DNA of 64,000 nt, taken from the NCBI RefSeq assembly GCF_001824475.1, contig NZ_MHXN01000007.1, positions 131,611 through 195,610 on the forward strand. Reading direction: 5' to 3'. The notes under the pieces were generated by a model that saw only the letters and a program-made list of their open reading frames with translations, made no database searches and was not told the DNA's origin. Made by a program: the position numbers and the translations under genes. Positions 46,999-56,393 of the stretch are shown here, piece after piece. Every line of letters starts with the position of its first letter. The stretch's first letter is position 1. The stretch comes from Phenylobacterium sp. RIFCSPHIGHO2_01_FULL_69_31 (lineage in GTDB: Bacteria > Pseudomonadota > Alphaproteobacteria > Caulobacterales > Caulobacteraceae).

Positions 46999-48113
46999 TC
47001 GGCAGTCTGGAAAGCGTCGTCGCGCATCCATTGCTCGGCGACCGCCCGCGTAATCGCCTGCATGAAGGCCAGCCGCTCGGGAACGGGCTTTCGCGTGTGC
47101 CGCATCATCACGGCGACGGCATAGACGTGGCCGTCCGGGGCGGTGATCAGCCCCACGTCGTTGATGCCCACCGAGGCGCCACGGAAGTCCTGGCCGGTGC
47201 CGGTCTTGTGCGCGATCGTCCACCCGGCGGGTAGGCCGCCCTTGAGGCGCCGCGGACCGGTTCGGGCTTGGGCCATCAGGCCGATGAGCCACTCGGTGGA
47301 CTGCGGAGACAGCAGCTCTCCCCGCGACAGCGCCGCCAGAGCGGTGGTGACCTCGCCCGGCGCCGCCCCGTCCAGCGGATCGGCGAGATAGGCGTCCATC
47401 GCTGCCTGGCGCGTGGCCATCGGCAGCGCTTCGCGCGCGGCCTGGAAATTCCACCCGATCCCGTAGTCCGCCTGCCAGACGAGGCCGGCGGTCAGCGCCT
47501 GGAGGTCGCGCTCGTAGGCGCCGACCTTGACGCCGGTGAGGCCCATGCCCTCCAGCGTGGCGGCGACGCCTTCCGGCCCACCCAGTTCGCGCATCAGCTT
47601 GTCGTTGGCGGCGTTGTCGCTTTCCACCAGGGCGCGGCGCAACAGGTCGGAGATCGGGGTCGCGTATCCACCGGCCCCGATCCGGTAGGATACCGGCTGG
47701 TAGAAGACGGAACGGTCCTCTTCCGTCAGCGTGACCCAGCCGTACGGATCGAGCCGCCCCTCGTCGGCCGCCTTCATCACGGCGATGGCGACCCACAGCT
47801 TCGAGACGCTCTGCTGGGGATAGGGCCGTTCGTGATCGACCCCGGCGGTCCAGCCCTGGGTCACGTCGGTGACCGCGATGCCCACCTCCTCGCCATAGGC
47901 GGCGGCCAGTTCGTCGAGCCGGGCCTGCAGGGCGGCGGGCGCTGGCGGGGCCTGCTTGCGCTGGATCTCCAGGCGGGCCGCCGTCAGCGGGGCCGAGGCG
48001 AGCCGGACGGCGCGGTCCGCCGACACCAGCCCGCCGGCGAGGGCTGCAGCAGCCACGAGGCCGCCAAGGACGATGCCCCTGCCGCCTCGGAAATATCGCA
48101 CCCACTGCGCCAT
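46995..48113 (-). CDS. class A beta-lactamase-like serine hydrolase
   Basis: 372 residues with an N-terminal membrane anchor or signal (GIVLGGLVAAAALAGGLVSA) and a helical spacer before the catalytic domain. Motifs of class A enzymes: SxxK as QQSVSKLW, SDN as ESDNAAN, and KTG as AHKTGTGQ. The omega loop is unusual: the ExxLN motif reads AYERDLQ, so the deacylating Glu may be present but Asn170 is Gln, and about 20 extra residues follow. Could be a true beta-lactamase of low activity or a peptidoglycan-related serine hydrolase. No regulator of ampR type is adjacent. Confidence 0.85.
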   Translation of the reverse strand: MAQWVRYFRGGRGIVLGGLVAAAALAGGLVSADRAVRLASAPLTAARLEIQRKQAPPAPAALQARLDELAAAYGEEVGIAVTDVTQGWTAGVDHERPYPQQSVSKLWVAIAVMKAADEGRLDPYGWVTLTEEDRSVFYQPVSYRIGAGGYATPISDLLRRALVESDNAANDKLMRELGGPEGVAATLEGMGLTGVKVGAYERDLQALTAGLVWQADYGIGWNFQAAREALPMATRQAAMDAYLADPLDGAAPGEVTTALAALSRGELLSPQSTEWLIGLMAQARTGPRRLKGGLPAGWTIAHKTGTGQDFRGASVGINDVGLITAPDGHVYAVAVMMRHTRKPVPERLAFMQAITRAVAEQWMRDDAFQTAD

Positions 48114-48135
48114 ACGGGCGGAACGCTCCAGCTAC

Positions 48136-49089
48136 TCAGTCGTGCGCGTGGCCGTGGTGATGACCGTGCGCCTCGCCGCTTTCGCGGACTTCGACCGTCA
48201 CATGGGAAAGCCCCGCCAGTCCAGCCAGGCGGGCGCGGTAGGTCGCCACAGGCTTGGGGTCCGCCGCCGCGATGACCGCAATCACCGCGTGGTGCCCGGG
48301 CCCCAGGCGCCAGAGGTGCAGGTCGATAACCCGTTCGCCTTCGTCGGAGAGCCGGCGGCGCACCTCGGCGGTGAGTTCGGGCGAGGGATTGATGTCGACG
48401 AGGGCAGCGCCGGCCTTGCGCAGCAGGCTCCAGGCGAACTGGGCCACCAGGAAGGCCGCCAGCAGGCCCGCCAGGGGATCGGCGAAGCCCAGGCCGAGCC
48501 ACTGGCCCGCTCCGATGGCCAGCAGGGCCAGGACCGATACGGCGGCGTCGGCGCTGAGGTGCAGGTGCGCGGCCGACAGGTTCAGGTCCCCCTGCGGGTC
48601 GTTTCGGGACGCGGACACGCCGGTGGGCTTGAGCAGCCAGATGCAGACGAGATTGACCAGGAGGCCCCCCGCAGCGATCGGCAGGGCGCCGTGATAGTCG
48701 ACCGCGGCGGGGTTCAGGAGCCGCGCAATACTCTCGATGCCGATGAGAACCGCGGTGACCGCCAGCACGACCGCATTCGCAAAGCCGGCCAGGTAGCCGA
48801 TCTTGCCGGTGCCGAAGCTGAAGGCGGGGTTCTCCGCATGGCGCCGGGCCAGGGCGTAGGCGGCCGCCGCCACAAGCAGAGCGGCCACATGCGCGGCCAT
48901 GTGCAGCCCACTGGCCATCAGCGCCATCGAGCGGGTGGCGGCGCCGCCGGCCACCAGGGCGGCCAGGGTCGCGGCGCAGATGCCGGTGACGATCCACGTC
49001 CGTCGTTCGTTCCGGCGGTGGTCCGCGCCCAGATAGGTGCGGTCGTCGCGGAAGGCGTCGAGCGGCTCGGGGCGTTCGGCGGTCGTCAT
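48136..49089 (-). CDS. cation diffusion facilitator family exporter (DmeF-like)
   Basis: 317 residues with six transmembrane helices. N-terminus LGADHRRNERRTWIVTG is typical of the DmeF branch. Metal site residues are HMAAHV in TM2 (replacing HxxxD) and HLHLSADAAVS in TM5 (HxxxD). The cytoplasmic domain ends in a His-rich tail (EAHGHHHGHAHD). Exports Zn, Co or a similar divalent metal. The ATG at 49089 has no ribosome-binding site; a Zur-box-like palindrome lies two bases upstream and its minus strand carries TATAAA seven bases before the ATG, so the mRNA may be leaderless. Confidence 0.9.
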   Translation of the reverse strand: MTTAERPEPLDAFRDDRTYLGADHRRNERRTWIVTGICAATLAALVAGGAATRSMALMASGLHMAAHVAALLVAAAAYALARRHAENPAFSFGTGKIGYLAGFANAVVLAVTAVLIGIESIARLLNPAAVDYHGALPIAAGGLLVNLVCIWLLKPTGVSASRNDPQGDLNLSAAHLHLSADAAVSVLALLAIGAGQWLGLGFADPLAGLLAAFLVAQFAWSLLRKAGAALVDINPSPELTAEVRRRLSDEGERVIDLHLWRLGPGHHAVIAVIAAADPKPVATYRARLAGLAGLSHVTVEVRESGEAHGHHHGHAHD

Positions 49090-49090
49090 G

Positions 49091-49105
49091 TGTTACTTTA
49101 TAACA
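49091..49105. promoter_or_regulatory. Zur-box-like palindrome
   Basis: TGTTACTTTATAACA is a nearly perfect 15-base palindrome (TGTTA-N5-TAACA) close to the alphaproteobacterial Zur consensus TGTTATANTATAACA. It lies between the CDF exporter (start at 49089) and the CobW gene, both metal-related. It overlaps a possible minus-strand -10 element, so binding would block the exporter promoter and perhaps also the CobW promoter. Confidence 0.6.
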
Positions 49106-49207
49106 TCAAGTTCAGAGAACACTAGCGCGCAATCGGGGGCCCTGGGAACCGCCTCGGCGCCCAGAACGGCACTTCATAAGTCACGCCATGCCGCTTACAT
49201 GACGGGC

Positions 49208-50302
49208 ATGAGCGAGACCCTCTCCACCAAGATCCCCGTGACCGTGCTGACCGGCTATCTCGGCGCCGGCAAGACCACGCTGCTGAACCGCATCCTCTCC
49301 GAGGACCACGGCAAGAAGTACGCCGTCGTCGTCAACGAGTTCGGCGAGGTGGGGATCGACAACGACCTGATCGTCGGGGCCGACGAAGAGGTCTTCGAGA
49401 TGAACAACGGGTGCGTCTGCTGCACCGTGCGCGGCGACTTGATCCGGGTGCTCTCGGGCCTGATGAAGCGCAAGGGCCGGTTCGACGGGATCATCGTGGA
49501 GACCACCGGCCTCGCCGACCCCGCCCCGGTGGCGCAGACCTTCTTCGTCGACGACGACGTCCGCGCCCGCACCGAGCTGGACAGCGTCACCACCGTGGTC
49601 GACGCCAAGCACCTGCCGCTGCGGCTGAAGGACTCCCGCGAGGCGGCCGAGCAGATCGCCTTCGCCGACCAGATCATCCTGAACAAGACGGACCTTGTCA
49701 GCGAAGCGGAGCTGGCCGAGGTGGAGCGGGCGATCCGGTCGCTCAATCCGATGGCGCCGATCCGCCGGGCCCAGCGCTCGAACGTGCCGCTGGACGCCAT
49801 CCTGGGCCGCCACGCCTTCGACCTTGCTAGGGTGACCGAGCTGCAGCCCGATTTCCTGAACCCCGCCCATGGCGAGGCCGGCCACGTGCATGACGAGCAC
49901 TGCGACCACGATCACCATGACCACGGGCACGTTCACGACGAGCATTGCGGGCACGACCACCACGATCACGGCCACGCTCACATCCACGACCACGTGGCCG
50001 AGAGTGGCATTTCGTCGATCTCGCTGACGGCTCAGAAGCCGATCGACGGCAATAAGGTCACCGCCTGGCTCAACAATGTGCTGCAGACCCAGGGCGTCGA
50101 CATCCTGCGCGCCAAGGGGATCCTGGACGTGAAGGGCGAGGAGCGCCGCCTGGTCTTCCAGGCGGTCCACATGATCCTCGAAGGGGATTTCCAGGGCCCG
50201 TGGAAGGCCGGCGACAATCGCTACTCGCGGCTGGTGTTCATCGGCCGAAACCTCAACGAGGACGCGCTGCGGGCCGGCTTCGAGAGCTGCATCGCCGCAT
50301 AA
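49208..50302 (+). CDS. CobW/ZigA-type GTP-binding metallochaperone
   Basis: 364 residues from ATG at 49208 (49199 is also possible). P-loop GYLGAGKTTLLN near residues 16-27, the metal-binding CxCC in NNGCVCCTVRGDL, VETTGLADPAPV, and NKTD. A histidine-rich insert of about 40 residues (HDEHCDHDHHDHGHVHDEHC and on) separates the G domain from the C-terminal CobW_C domain. Proteins of this group deliver zinc to client enzymes when zinc is scarce. The Zur-like box upstream and the divergent CDF exporter fit a zinc role; a cobalt role is less likely, as no cobalamin genes are present. Confidence 0.92.
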   Translation: MSETLSTKIPVTVLTGYLGAGKTTLLNRILSEDHGKKYAVVVNEFGEVGIDNDLIVGADEEVFEMNNGCVCCTVRGDLIRVLSGLMKRKGRFDGIIVETTGLADPAPVAQTFFVDDDVRARTELDSVTTVVDAKHLPLRLKDSREAAEQIAFADQIILNKTDLVSEAELAEVERAIRSLNPMAPIRRAQRSNVPLDAILGRHAFDLARVTELQPDFLNPAHGEAGHVHDEHCDHDHHDHGHVHDEHCGHDHHDHGHAHIHDHVAESGISSISLTAQKPIDGNKVTAWLNNVLQTQGVDILRAKGILDVKGEERRLVFQAVHMILEGDFQGPWKAGDNRYSRLVFIGRNLNEDALRAGFESCIAA

Positions 50303-50309
50303 GGCGGCC

Positions 50310-50495
50310 TCAGGCGGCGATCGGCTGGCCGGCGACGCGGCGGAGAAGCTGGGCGGCGACGATCTCGGGGCGGAGCATCCCGCACCACACCGCCGTTCGC
50401 CCGCCGCGCCATTCCAGGATCAGCCGCCGGCCCTCGAGCCGGTAGCGCCCGCGGTGGATAGCGTGACCCACCGTCGCTTCGATCGTCTGCCACAT
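50310..50495 (-). CDS. small hypothetical protein
   Basis: 61 residues, ATG at 50495 to TGA at 50310, ending seven bases from the CobW stop. Sequence includes HRGRYRLEGRRLILEWRGGR and MLRPEIVAAQLLRRVAG, basic with Trp residues and beta-strand-like start. No ribosome-binding site is evident. Possibly a small conserved protein of Caulobacteraceae; no family recognised and the call is tentative. Confidence 0.45.
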   Translation of the reverse strand: MWQTIEATVGHAIHRGRYRLEGRRLILEWRGGRTAVWCGMLRPEIVAAQLLRRVAGQPIAA

Positions 50496-50594
50496 CGCTG
50501 CGCCTTTGCGCTGGTCTCGAGGGTCGTTCTGACCCTGCTCCCGGCCAAGGTTAAGCTGCCGGAGTTGCGCCGCGATTAATGATGAACGGCCAAG

Positions 50595-51012
50595 CTAGAA
50601 TTCCTCTCCCACCAGCCCGACCTTTTCGAAGCCGTGGGCGCGAAGGCGGTTCATCACGCCCATGAGGGCGCCGTAGCGCACGCCCTCGTCGGCCCGCACG
50701 TAGATCCGCTGGTCCGTAGGACGGGTTCCGGCGCCCGCCGCGACCACGGCCGGCAGGTCCTCAAGCCCGACAGCCCGCTCCCCGACATAGACCTGTCCCG
50801 ACAGGGTCAGGGTGACGATCACGCGCCTGCGCGGGGGTCGGGGCGGCCTGAGCCTGGGGGAGGTCCACCTTGACCGAAACGGTGGAGACCGGCAGCGCGA
50901 CCATGAAGATGATGAGCAGCACCAGCATCACGTCGACGAAAGGGGTCACGTTGATCTCGGCGTTCTGGCTGACGTTCCAGGCGTCGTTACGGGCGGAAAG
51001 GGAAGCGGCCAT
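50595..51012 (-). pseudogene. exbD: exbD-like gene interrupted by a one-base frameshift
   Basis: ExbD/TolR subunit of the energy module for TonB receptors. The start is ATG at 51012 with a strong AGGAGG. Residues 1-63 hold the N-terminal tail, the single membrane helix with the key Asp ([20 protein letters not shown]) and part of the linker. At 50823 there is one base too many: the first frame runs out as random sequence, while the following frame from GTG at 50822 continues the family sequence ([14 protein letters not shown] ... GEEF). Total 418 bases, not a multiple of three. Compare the intact paralogue at 51145. A true mutation, a sequencing error and recoding are all possible. Confidence 0.85.
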
Positions 51013-51039
51013 CTGCGTCCTCCTAATAGGTGATGCTTG

Positions 51040-51051
51040 TAATATATTATA
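51040..51051 (-). promoter_or_regulatory. AT-rich promoter/palindrome before split exbD
   Basis: TAATATATTA (51040-51049) is a perfect palindrome and overlaps a consensus -10 TATAAT on the minus strand (51046-51051), 34 bases upstream of the exbD start. Such an AT block stands out in this GC-rich sequence and may combine a promoter and an operator. The match to Zur is poor. Confidence 0.4.
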
Positions 51052-51085
51052 GATGTAATTCGCAACAAGGCCGGAAATGCGCGCA

Positions 51086-51120
51086 AAGAAAAAGCCCGCC
51101 GGAGTGTCCTCCGACGGGCC
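51086..51120 (-). terminator. intrinsic terminator after intact exbD
   Basis: On the minus strand CCCGTCGGAG/CTCCGGCGGG forms a stem with one mismatch and a four-base loop, followed by TTTTTCTTT. It lies 25 bases beyond the exbD stop and isolates that gene from the split exbD copy downstream. Confidence 0.85.
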
Positions 51121-51144
51121 TTCCCAAATCTCGGTACGAAGGGC

Positions 51145-51588
51145 CTAGAGCTCTTCGTTGATCAGGGCCACCTGATAGAAGCCGTTGCCCTGCAGGTCGT
51201 TCATGACGCCCATGAACTCGCCGTACAGCACGTCCCGATCGGCGCGGATGTAGACGCGCTGCTCGGTCGGCGGAATGGCCGGGTCATCGACCTGGAGGCG
51301 GGCCGACAGGTCCGACGCCAGACGGTCCAGGGTCGTGGCCTGTTCACCGATGAAGATGCGCTGGCCGCGCTGGATGTTGATGAGCGTCGGCTCCTTGACC
51401 ACCGTGCCAGGGGGCGGCGGGATCGCGGGCGGCAGGTCGAGCTTGATCGACACCGTCGCCGCGGGGATCGACACCATGAAGATGATGAGGAGCACGAGCA
51501 TGACGTCCACGAAAGGCGTCACGTTCATGTCAGAGTTCTGGCCGAGGTCGAATTTGGATCCGCCCCCTCCGCCAACCTTTGCGCCCAT
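51145..51588 (-). CDS. exbD: biopolymer transporter ExbD/TolR
   Basis: 147 residues. N-terminal cytoplasmic tail with a Gly-rich stretch, one membrane helix with the proton-path Asp in [20 protein letters not shown], a Pro-rich linker (LPPAIPPPPG) and the periplasmic ExbD domain ending YQVALINEEL. It forms the TonB-ExbB-ExbD motor that energises receptors such as those at 23650, 35712 and 42770. No exbB or tonB is adjacent, which is unusual. It is closed by its own terminator, and its frameshifted paralogue follows. Confidence 0.94.
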   Translation of the reverse strand: MGAKVGGGGGSKFDLGQNSDMNVTPFVDVMLVLLIIFMVSIPAATVSIKLDLPPAIPPPPGTVVKEPTLINIQRGQRIFIGEQATTLDRLASDLSARLQVDDPAIPPTEQRVYIRADRDVLYGEFMGVMNDLQGNGFYQVALINEEL

Positions 51589-51751
51589 ACGTCCTGGTTC
51601 CTTACCCTAGGGCCCGCGCAGACCGGGCCTCTCGCGGGGACCATTGGCAAGCCGCCGGGAGCTTGTAAAGCCGAAAGCGCCGGAACGTCGTTCCCCTTTC
51701 GAAATCGCCCCGCGCTTGCCCGCCGGCACGCCGCCTCCTAGGAAGCGCGCC

Positions 51752-52720
51752 ATGACCTTCAGCTTCGACGCCTATGTCACGGCCGCCCATTTCGACCGCG
51801 CGGGACGCGCCGCCTTCGCCCTCGGCGACGGCACGGTGCGCTTCGAGAGCGGCGAGTCGGTCGAGGCGCACGACGGCGCGGTGCTGTCCGCCTGCCTGCC
51901 CCCGAAGGGCGAAGGCCTGCTCACGGGCGGCGACGATGGGCGGGTGGTGCTGTCGACACCGGCGGGCGCCCAGGAAATCGCCAGCCTGCCTGGAAAATGG
52001 ATCGAGTCGGTGGCCGCGAGCGCCGAGTCGGGGCTGATCGCCTTCGCCGCGGGCCGCGAACTGCATGTGCGCGACCCCGCCGACCCGGCGTTCGCCCGCG
52101 TCTTCGCGCACGAAAAGTCCGCAGCCGACATCGCGTTCGACCCCAAGGGCCGACGCATCGCCGTGGCCACCTATGGCGGCGTCTGGCTCTGGTACGCGCG
52201 CATCGCCGACCAGAAGCCGGTAATCCTGAAATGGGCCGGGAGCCACATCGCCACGTGCTGGAGCCCCGACGGCAAGTTCCTGGTCAGCGCCATGCAGGAG
52301 AACCAGCTCCACGGCTGGCGCGTGGCCGACGAGAAGAACATGCGCATGGGCGGCTATCCGTCCAAGGTGCGCAGCCTGGCCTTCATGTCCAAGGGCGCCC
52401 TGATGGCGACCTCGGGGGCCAACGGCGCTGTGTGCTGGCCGTTCGCGGGCGCCACGGGGCCGATGGGCAAGCAGGCGGCCGAGATCGGCTACGACGAGGC
52501 GGCGATGACCACGCGGATCGCCGCCCGTCTCGACCGGACCTGGCTGGCCGCCGGCCTGGACGACGGCCGGGTCTGGGCCGCGGACGTCACCGGCGAGCGG
52601 CTCGTCCCCCTCAAGTCCGAGAAGGGCGCCGCCATCTCCGCCCTCGCGATGAGCCCGGACGCCACCCGGGTGGCCTGGGGCGACGAGGACGGGAACGCCG
52701 GCGTCTCGGAGATCGCCTAA
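51752..52720 (+). CDS. WD40 repeat protein
   Basis: 322 residues from ATG at 51752 with AGGAAG nine bases upstream. Seven weak WD40-type blades can be followed, each with a hydrophobic strand ending in Trp or Phe: GLLTGGDDGRVVLS, IAFDPKGRRIAVATYGGVWLW, TCWSPDGKFLVSAMQENQLHGWR, GALMATSGANGAVCWPF and SPDATRVAWGDEDGNAGV. No signal peptide, so cytoplasmic scaffold. Function is unknown. It is divergent from exbD. Confidence 0.88.
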   Translation: MTFSFDAYVTAAHFDRAGRAAFALGDGTVRFESGESVEAHDGAVLSACLPPKGEGLLTGGDDGRVVLSTPAGAQEIASLPGKWIESVAASAESGLIAFAAGRELHVRDPADPAFARVFAHEKSAADIAFDPKGRRIAVATYGGVWLWYARIADQKPVILKWAGSHIATCWSPDGKFLVSAMQENQLHGWRVADEKNMRMGGYPSKVRSLAFMSKGALMATSGANGAVCWPFAGATGPMGKQAAEIGYDEAAMTTRIAARLDRTWLAAGLDDGRVWAADVTGERLVPLKSEKGAAISALAMSPDATRVAWGDEDGNAGVSEIA

Positions 52721-52779
52721 GGATCGCAGTTCGTCCTGCCGCGTTGTCTGGTGGTCCCACCGCCTGACCGGAGCCGACG

Positions 52780-53007
52780 ATGCGAACCAACCTGGCGATC
52801 GCCGCCCTCGTCTATCCCATGGTCCAGGCCGTGGCCTTCGGCGCCGGGCTGCTCATTCTCCTGGCCCTCGGCGCGCCGCCGGCGGCCTTCGCGCCCGTCA
52901 TCGCGGCCACCTTCGTCGTGTCCGCGCCCATCGCCCTGCTCATGGCCCCCCGGCTCCGCTCACGGGCCTGGAAGCGGCGCCACGCACTGAGGCTTGTGCG
53001 TTCCTAG
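52780..53007 (+). CDS. small two-span membrane protein
   Basis: 75 residues: two hydrophobic helices ([20 protein letters not shown] and [18 protein letters not shown]) and a strongly basic C-terminus ([18 protein letters not shown]) that should stay in the cytoplasm. It follows the WD40 gene by 59 bases and ends eight bases before the convergent alanine dehydrogenase stop. No family function is known to me. Confidence 0.7.
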   Translation: MRTNLAIAALVYPMVQAVAFGAGLLILLALGAPPAAFAPVIAATFVVSAPIALLMAPRLRSRAWKRRHALRLVRS

Positions 53008-53014
53008 CGGCGCT

Positions 53015-54127
53015 CTACGCCCACGCCCCGTAGGGATCGGCGAACGGCTTGCCCAACGCCTCGGCGACGGCGGGGTGCGTAACCTCGCCCGCGAGCACAT
53101 TCAGGCCCTTGGCCAGGTGACGGTTCGTCTTCAGCGCATCCAGCCCCTTGTCGGCGAGCAGGAGGCCGAAGGGCAGGGTCGCGTGGACGAGGGCTTCGGA
53201 CGACGTCCGCGGGGCGGCGCCGGGCATGTTGGCGACGCAGTAGTGGACCACGCCGTCGACCGTATAGGTCGGCTCCTTGTGGGTGGTGGGCCGGCTGGTC
53301 TCGAAGCAGCCGCCCTGGTCGATGGAGACGTCCACCAGCACCGAGCCCGGCTTCATCTTCGAAAGGTGCTCGCGCTTGACCAGCGTCGGGGCCGAGGCGC
53401 CGGCGGTCAGCACCGCGCCGATCACCACGTCGGCCTTAAGCACCTCCTCGTCCACCGCGTCCTGGGTGGAATAGCGGGTCAGGACACGGCCCTGGAACAT
53501 GTTGTCCAGCTCGCGCATCCGGGGGATGGAGCGCTCCACCACCACGACCTCTGCCCCCAGGCCCGCGGCCATGCGGGCGGAGTTCATGCCCACGACGCCG
53601 CCGCCCAGCACCAGCACGCGGGCCGGCGGCACGCCGGGCACCCCACCGATCAGCAGGCCCATGCCGCCGTTGTGCTTGAGGAGGGTCTCGCCGGCCGAGA
53701 AGACGGCGATACGGCCCGCGACCTCGGACATCGGCGCCAGCAGCGGCAGGCCGCCCGCCGCGTCGGTGACGGTCTCGTACGCCACGCCCGCGCAGCCCGA
53801 GGCCAGCAGGCCTTCGGCCTGGGCGGGGTCGGGCGCCAGGTGCAGGTAGGTGAAGAGGATGTGGTCGCTCTTGAGCCGCGCCCATTCGCCGGGCTGCGGC
53901 TCCTTCACCTTCACGATCAGCTGAGCGCCGGCGAAGACCGCCTCGGCGTCGGGCACGATGTTCGCGCCTGCGCGCACATAGAGGGAATCGGCGTAGCCGG
54001 CGCCGATGCCGGCCCCGGCCTCCACCAGCACGTCATGGCCGTGGGAGACGTACTCCCGCACGGCCGTGGGCGTCAGCCCCACCCGATATTCGTCCGGCTT
54101 GATCTCGCGGGGCACGCCAACGCGCAT
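53015..54127 (-). CDS. ald: alanine dehydrogenase
   Basis: NAD-dependent oxidative deamination of L-alanine to pyruvate and ammonia. 370 residues, the family length. [20 protein letters not shown] start, substrate-site Lys in [13 protein letters not shown], His in [13 protein letters not shown]-binding [20 protein letters not shown], and [20 protein letters not shown] with [18 protein letters not shown]. Single gene, convergent with a small membrane protein. Serves alanine use as carbon and nitrogen source. Confidence 0.96.
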   Translation of the reverse strand: MRVGVPREIKPDEYRVGLTPTAVREYVSHGHDVLVEAGAGIGAGYADSLYVRAGANIVPDAEAVFAGAQLIVKVKEPQPGEWARLKSDHILFTYLHLAPDPAQAEGLLASGCAGVAYETVTDAAGGLPLLAPMSEVAGRIAVFSAGETLLKHNGGMGLLIGGVPGVPPARVLVLGGGVVGMNSARMAAGLGAEVVVVERSIPRMRELDNMFQGRVLTRYSTQDAVDEEVLKADVVIGAVLTAGASAPTLVKREHLSKMKPGSVLVDVSIDQGGCFETSRPTTHKEPTYTVDGVVHYCVANMPGAAPRTSSEALVHATLPFGLLLADKGLDALKTNRHLAKGLNVLAGEVTHPAVAEALGKPFADPYGAWA

Positions 54128-54260
54128 GTTGTGACCTCCCAGGGTCTGTTATTGCGATTGGGAGGGCATTTGGGGGAATGGCGTTGCCGGGTCAAGCAGG
54201 GAAGGTGGAATGGCCGGACGGCGCCGGACTCATCCCACCCTCGCCACCTCGCAGGAGATG

Positions 54261-54686
54261 CTAGTGCGCCGCCGGGGTGTTCTCGGAGATTTCTTCGAGC
54301 GTCTCGCCCACCTTCTTGGCGCCGTAGTCGACCGCGATGTCACCGAGGGAGACGATGCCCGCCATGCGGCCCTGATCGTTCAGCACCACCAGGCGGCGAA
54401 TCTGCTTCGCGCCCATCTTGGCGGTGGCGTCGGCGACGTTGTCGTCCTCGCGGCAGGTCTCCACGCCTTCAGTCATGACCTGCGCCACGGGGGTGTCGAG
54501 GCCCAGGCCCTCGGCCACCACGCGGATCACGATGTCGCGGTCGGTGACCAGGCCCACGACCTTGCCGTCGTCGACCACCGGCACCGCGCCGCTTTCGATC
54601 TTGGCCATGGTCTTCGCCACCTCGGCGATGGTGGATCGGGGCGTGGCGGTGACCACCTGGGCCGTCATGACTTCGCTGATGTTCAT
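54261..54686 (-). CDS. tandem CBS domain protein
   Basis: 141 residues from ATG at 54686 with GGAGC upstream. Two CBS domains (about 8-62 and 73-130): MNISEVMTAQVVTATPRSTI, VPVVDDGKVVGLVTDRDIVI and RLVVLNDQGRMAGIVSLGDI. The RDIVIR motif of the first domain is the nucleotide-binding site. Such stand-alone CBS pairs bind AMP or ATP and modulate partner proteins. No partner is encoded next to it. Confidence 0.9.
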   Translation of the reverse strand: MNISEVMTAQVVTATPRSTIAEVAKTMAKIESGAVPVVDDGKVVGLVTDRDIVIRVVAEGLGLDTPVAQVMTEGVETCREDDNVADATAKMGAKQIRRLVVLNDQGRMAGIVSLGDIAVDYGAKKVGETLEEISENTPAAH

Positions 54687-54846
54687 AGTCGGAGCTCCTT
54701 CGGCACTTGTCGGCCACAAGAACCCCTGCCGAGCGGCGCCGTTCCAACGACCGCGCGCAACCTCGATAGTTCAATAGTCATTCAAATCTGAATGAAATCC
54801 CTGAGGGATGGAGCGCCGCCGAAATCCCCGTCGGCGGCGTTGGCGG

Positions 54847-55455
54847 TCAGGCGGCCGCGTGGGCCCGGCGAAACCGGAGCATGGCGCCCGCCGCGCCAAA
54901 GCCGAGGATCATGAGGCCCCAGCTGGCCGGCTCGGGCACCAGGGCGGCGATGCCGCCCAGGCGAATCTGGCTCACGTCGTCCAGGTCGGCATCCGACATG
55001 ATGACGATGCTCTGGATATATTGGCCGGACGTGGCCAGGACGCTGAACACGTTGCCGCCGTTCGCCGCCAGGCTGAAACCGCCGCCGAACGCATTGCCGA
55101 ACTGATCGTAGGCGAAGATCGTCGTCGTCCCGGCGTCGGCGGCGTCCAGGTTGAACTGGGCGGCCGTGAACGCCAGGCCGGCGTCCGCGAGGGTGAACAG
55201 CAGGAAATTGAAGGTTCCCGCCACCGCCTCGAGGCTTTGGCCCTGAACCACGAGGCTTTCGGCCCCGTTGAAGGTGACCTCTGCGTCCGCTGGGCCGACC
55301 ACGCCGGTGATCAGGAAGCCGGTGTCCCCGTTGTCGAAGTTCACCGGGTCCAGCGCGCCGGGGGCGGCGCCTTCCAGCACCGTTATGTCCGCCAGCGCGG
55401 GTGAGGCGAGCGACAGCGCGAAAGCCGCCGCGGCCAGGGTAGATCTCAATCTCAT
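54847..55455 (-). CDS. PEPxxWA-CTERM sorting domain protein
   Basis: 202 residues from ATG at 55455. Signal peptide MRLRSTLAAAAFALSLASPA ending ALAD, a beta-rich secreted domain (GALDPVNFDNGDTGFLITGV ...), and a C-terminal sorting signal VPEPASWGLMILGFGAAGAM followed by LRFRR. This tripartite tail is the PEPxxWA-CTERM type, which is handled by exosortase systems in bacteria that make exopolysaccharide. No exosortase is in the window. Role of the mature domain is unknown. Confidence 0.9.
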   Translation of the reverse strand: MRLRSTLAAAAFALSLASPALADITVLEGAAPGALDPVNFDNGDTGFLITGVVGPADAEVTFNGAESLVVQGQSLEAVAGTFNFLLFTLADAGLAFTAAQFNLDAADAGTTTIFAYDQFGNAFGGGFSLAANGGNVFSVLATSGQYIQSIVIMSDADLDDVSQIRLGGIAALVPEPASWGLMILGFGAAGAMLRFRRAHAAA

Positions 55456-55622
55456 GGCGCCGATCCTTTGTTGCGTGCGGTTGGCGCCCCCCACACCCTC
55501 ACGCTAGCGACCGTTTGCTGCACTGCAATGACAATCGGCGGACGAGTCGCTGCACCGCAAAATTGCCGGCGACATGGGCGCCGTGCGGCCAGTTTATCGG
55601 CGATCGGTGGCGGGAGCGGCCG

Positions 55623-56324
<702 letters not shown>

Positions 56325-56393
56325 GCGCGCTTGCCTTCACCTAGGGTGCGAATGCTAGGCGCGATTCGTGAGCCTGAGGTCAATGAGCCAGCC

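Noticed and set aside
50815-50830. Programmed frameshift within the split exbD
   Set aside because: No A/T-rich slippery heptamer or downstream pseudoknot is visible at the junction, so mutation or sequencing error is simpler; recoding is kept only as an alternative.
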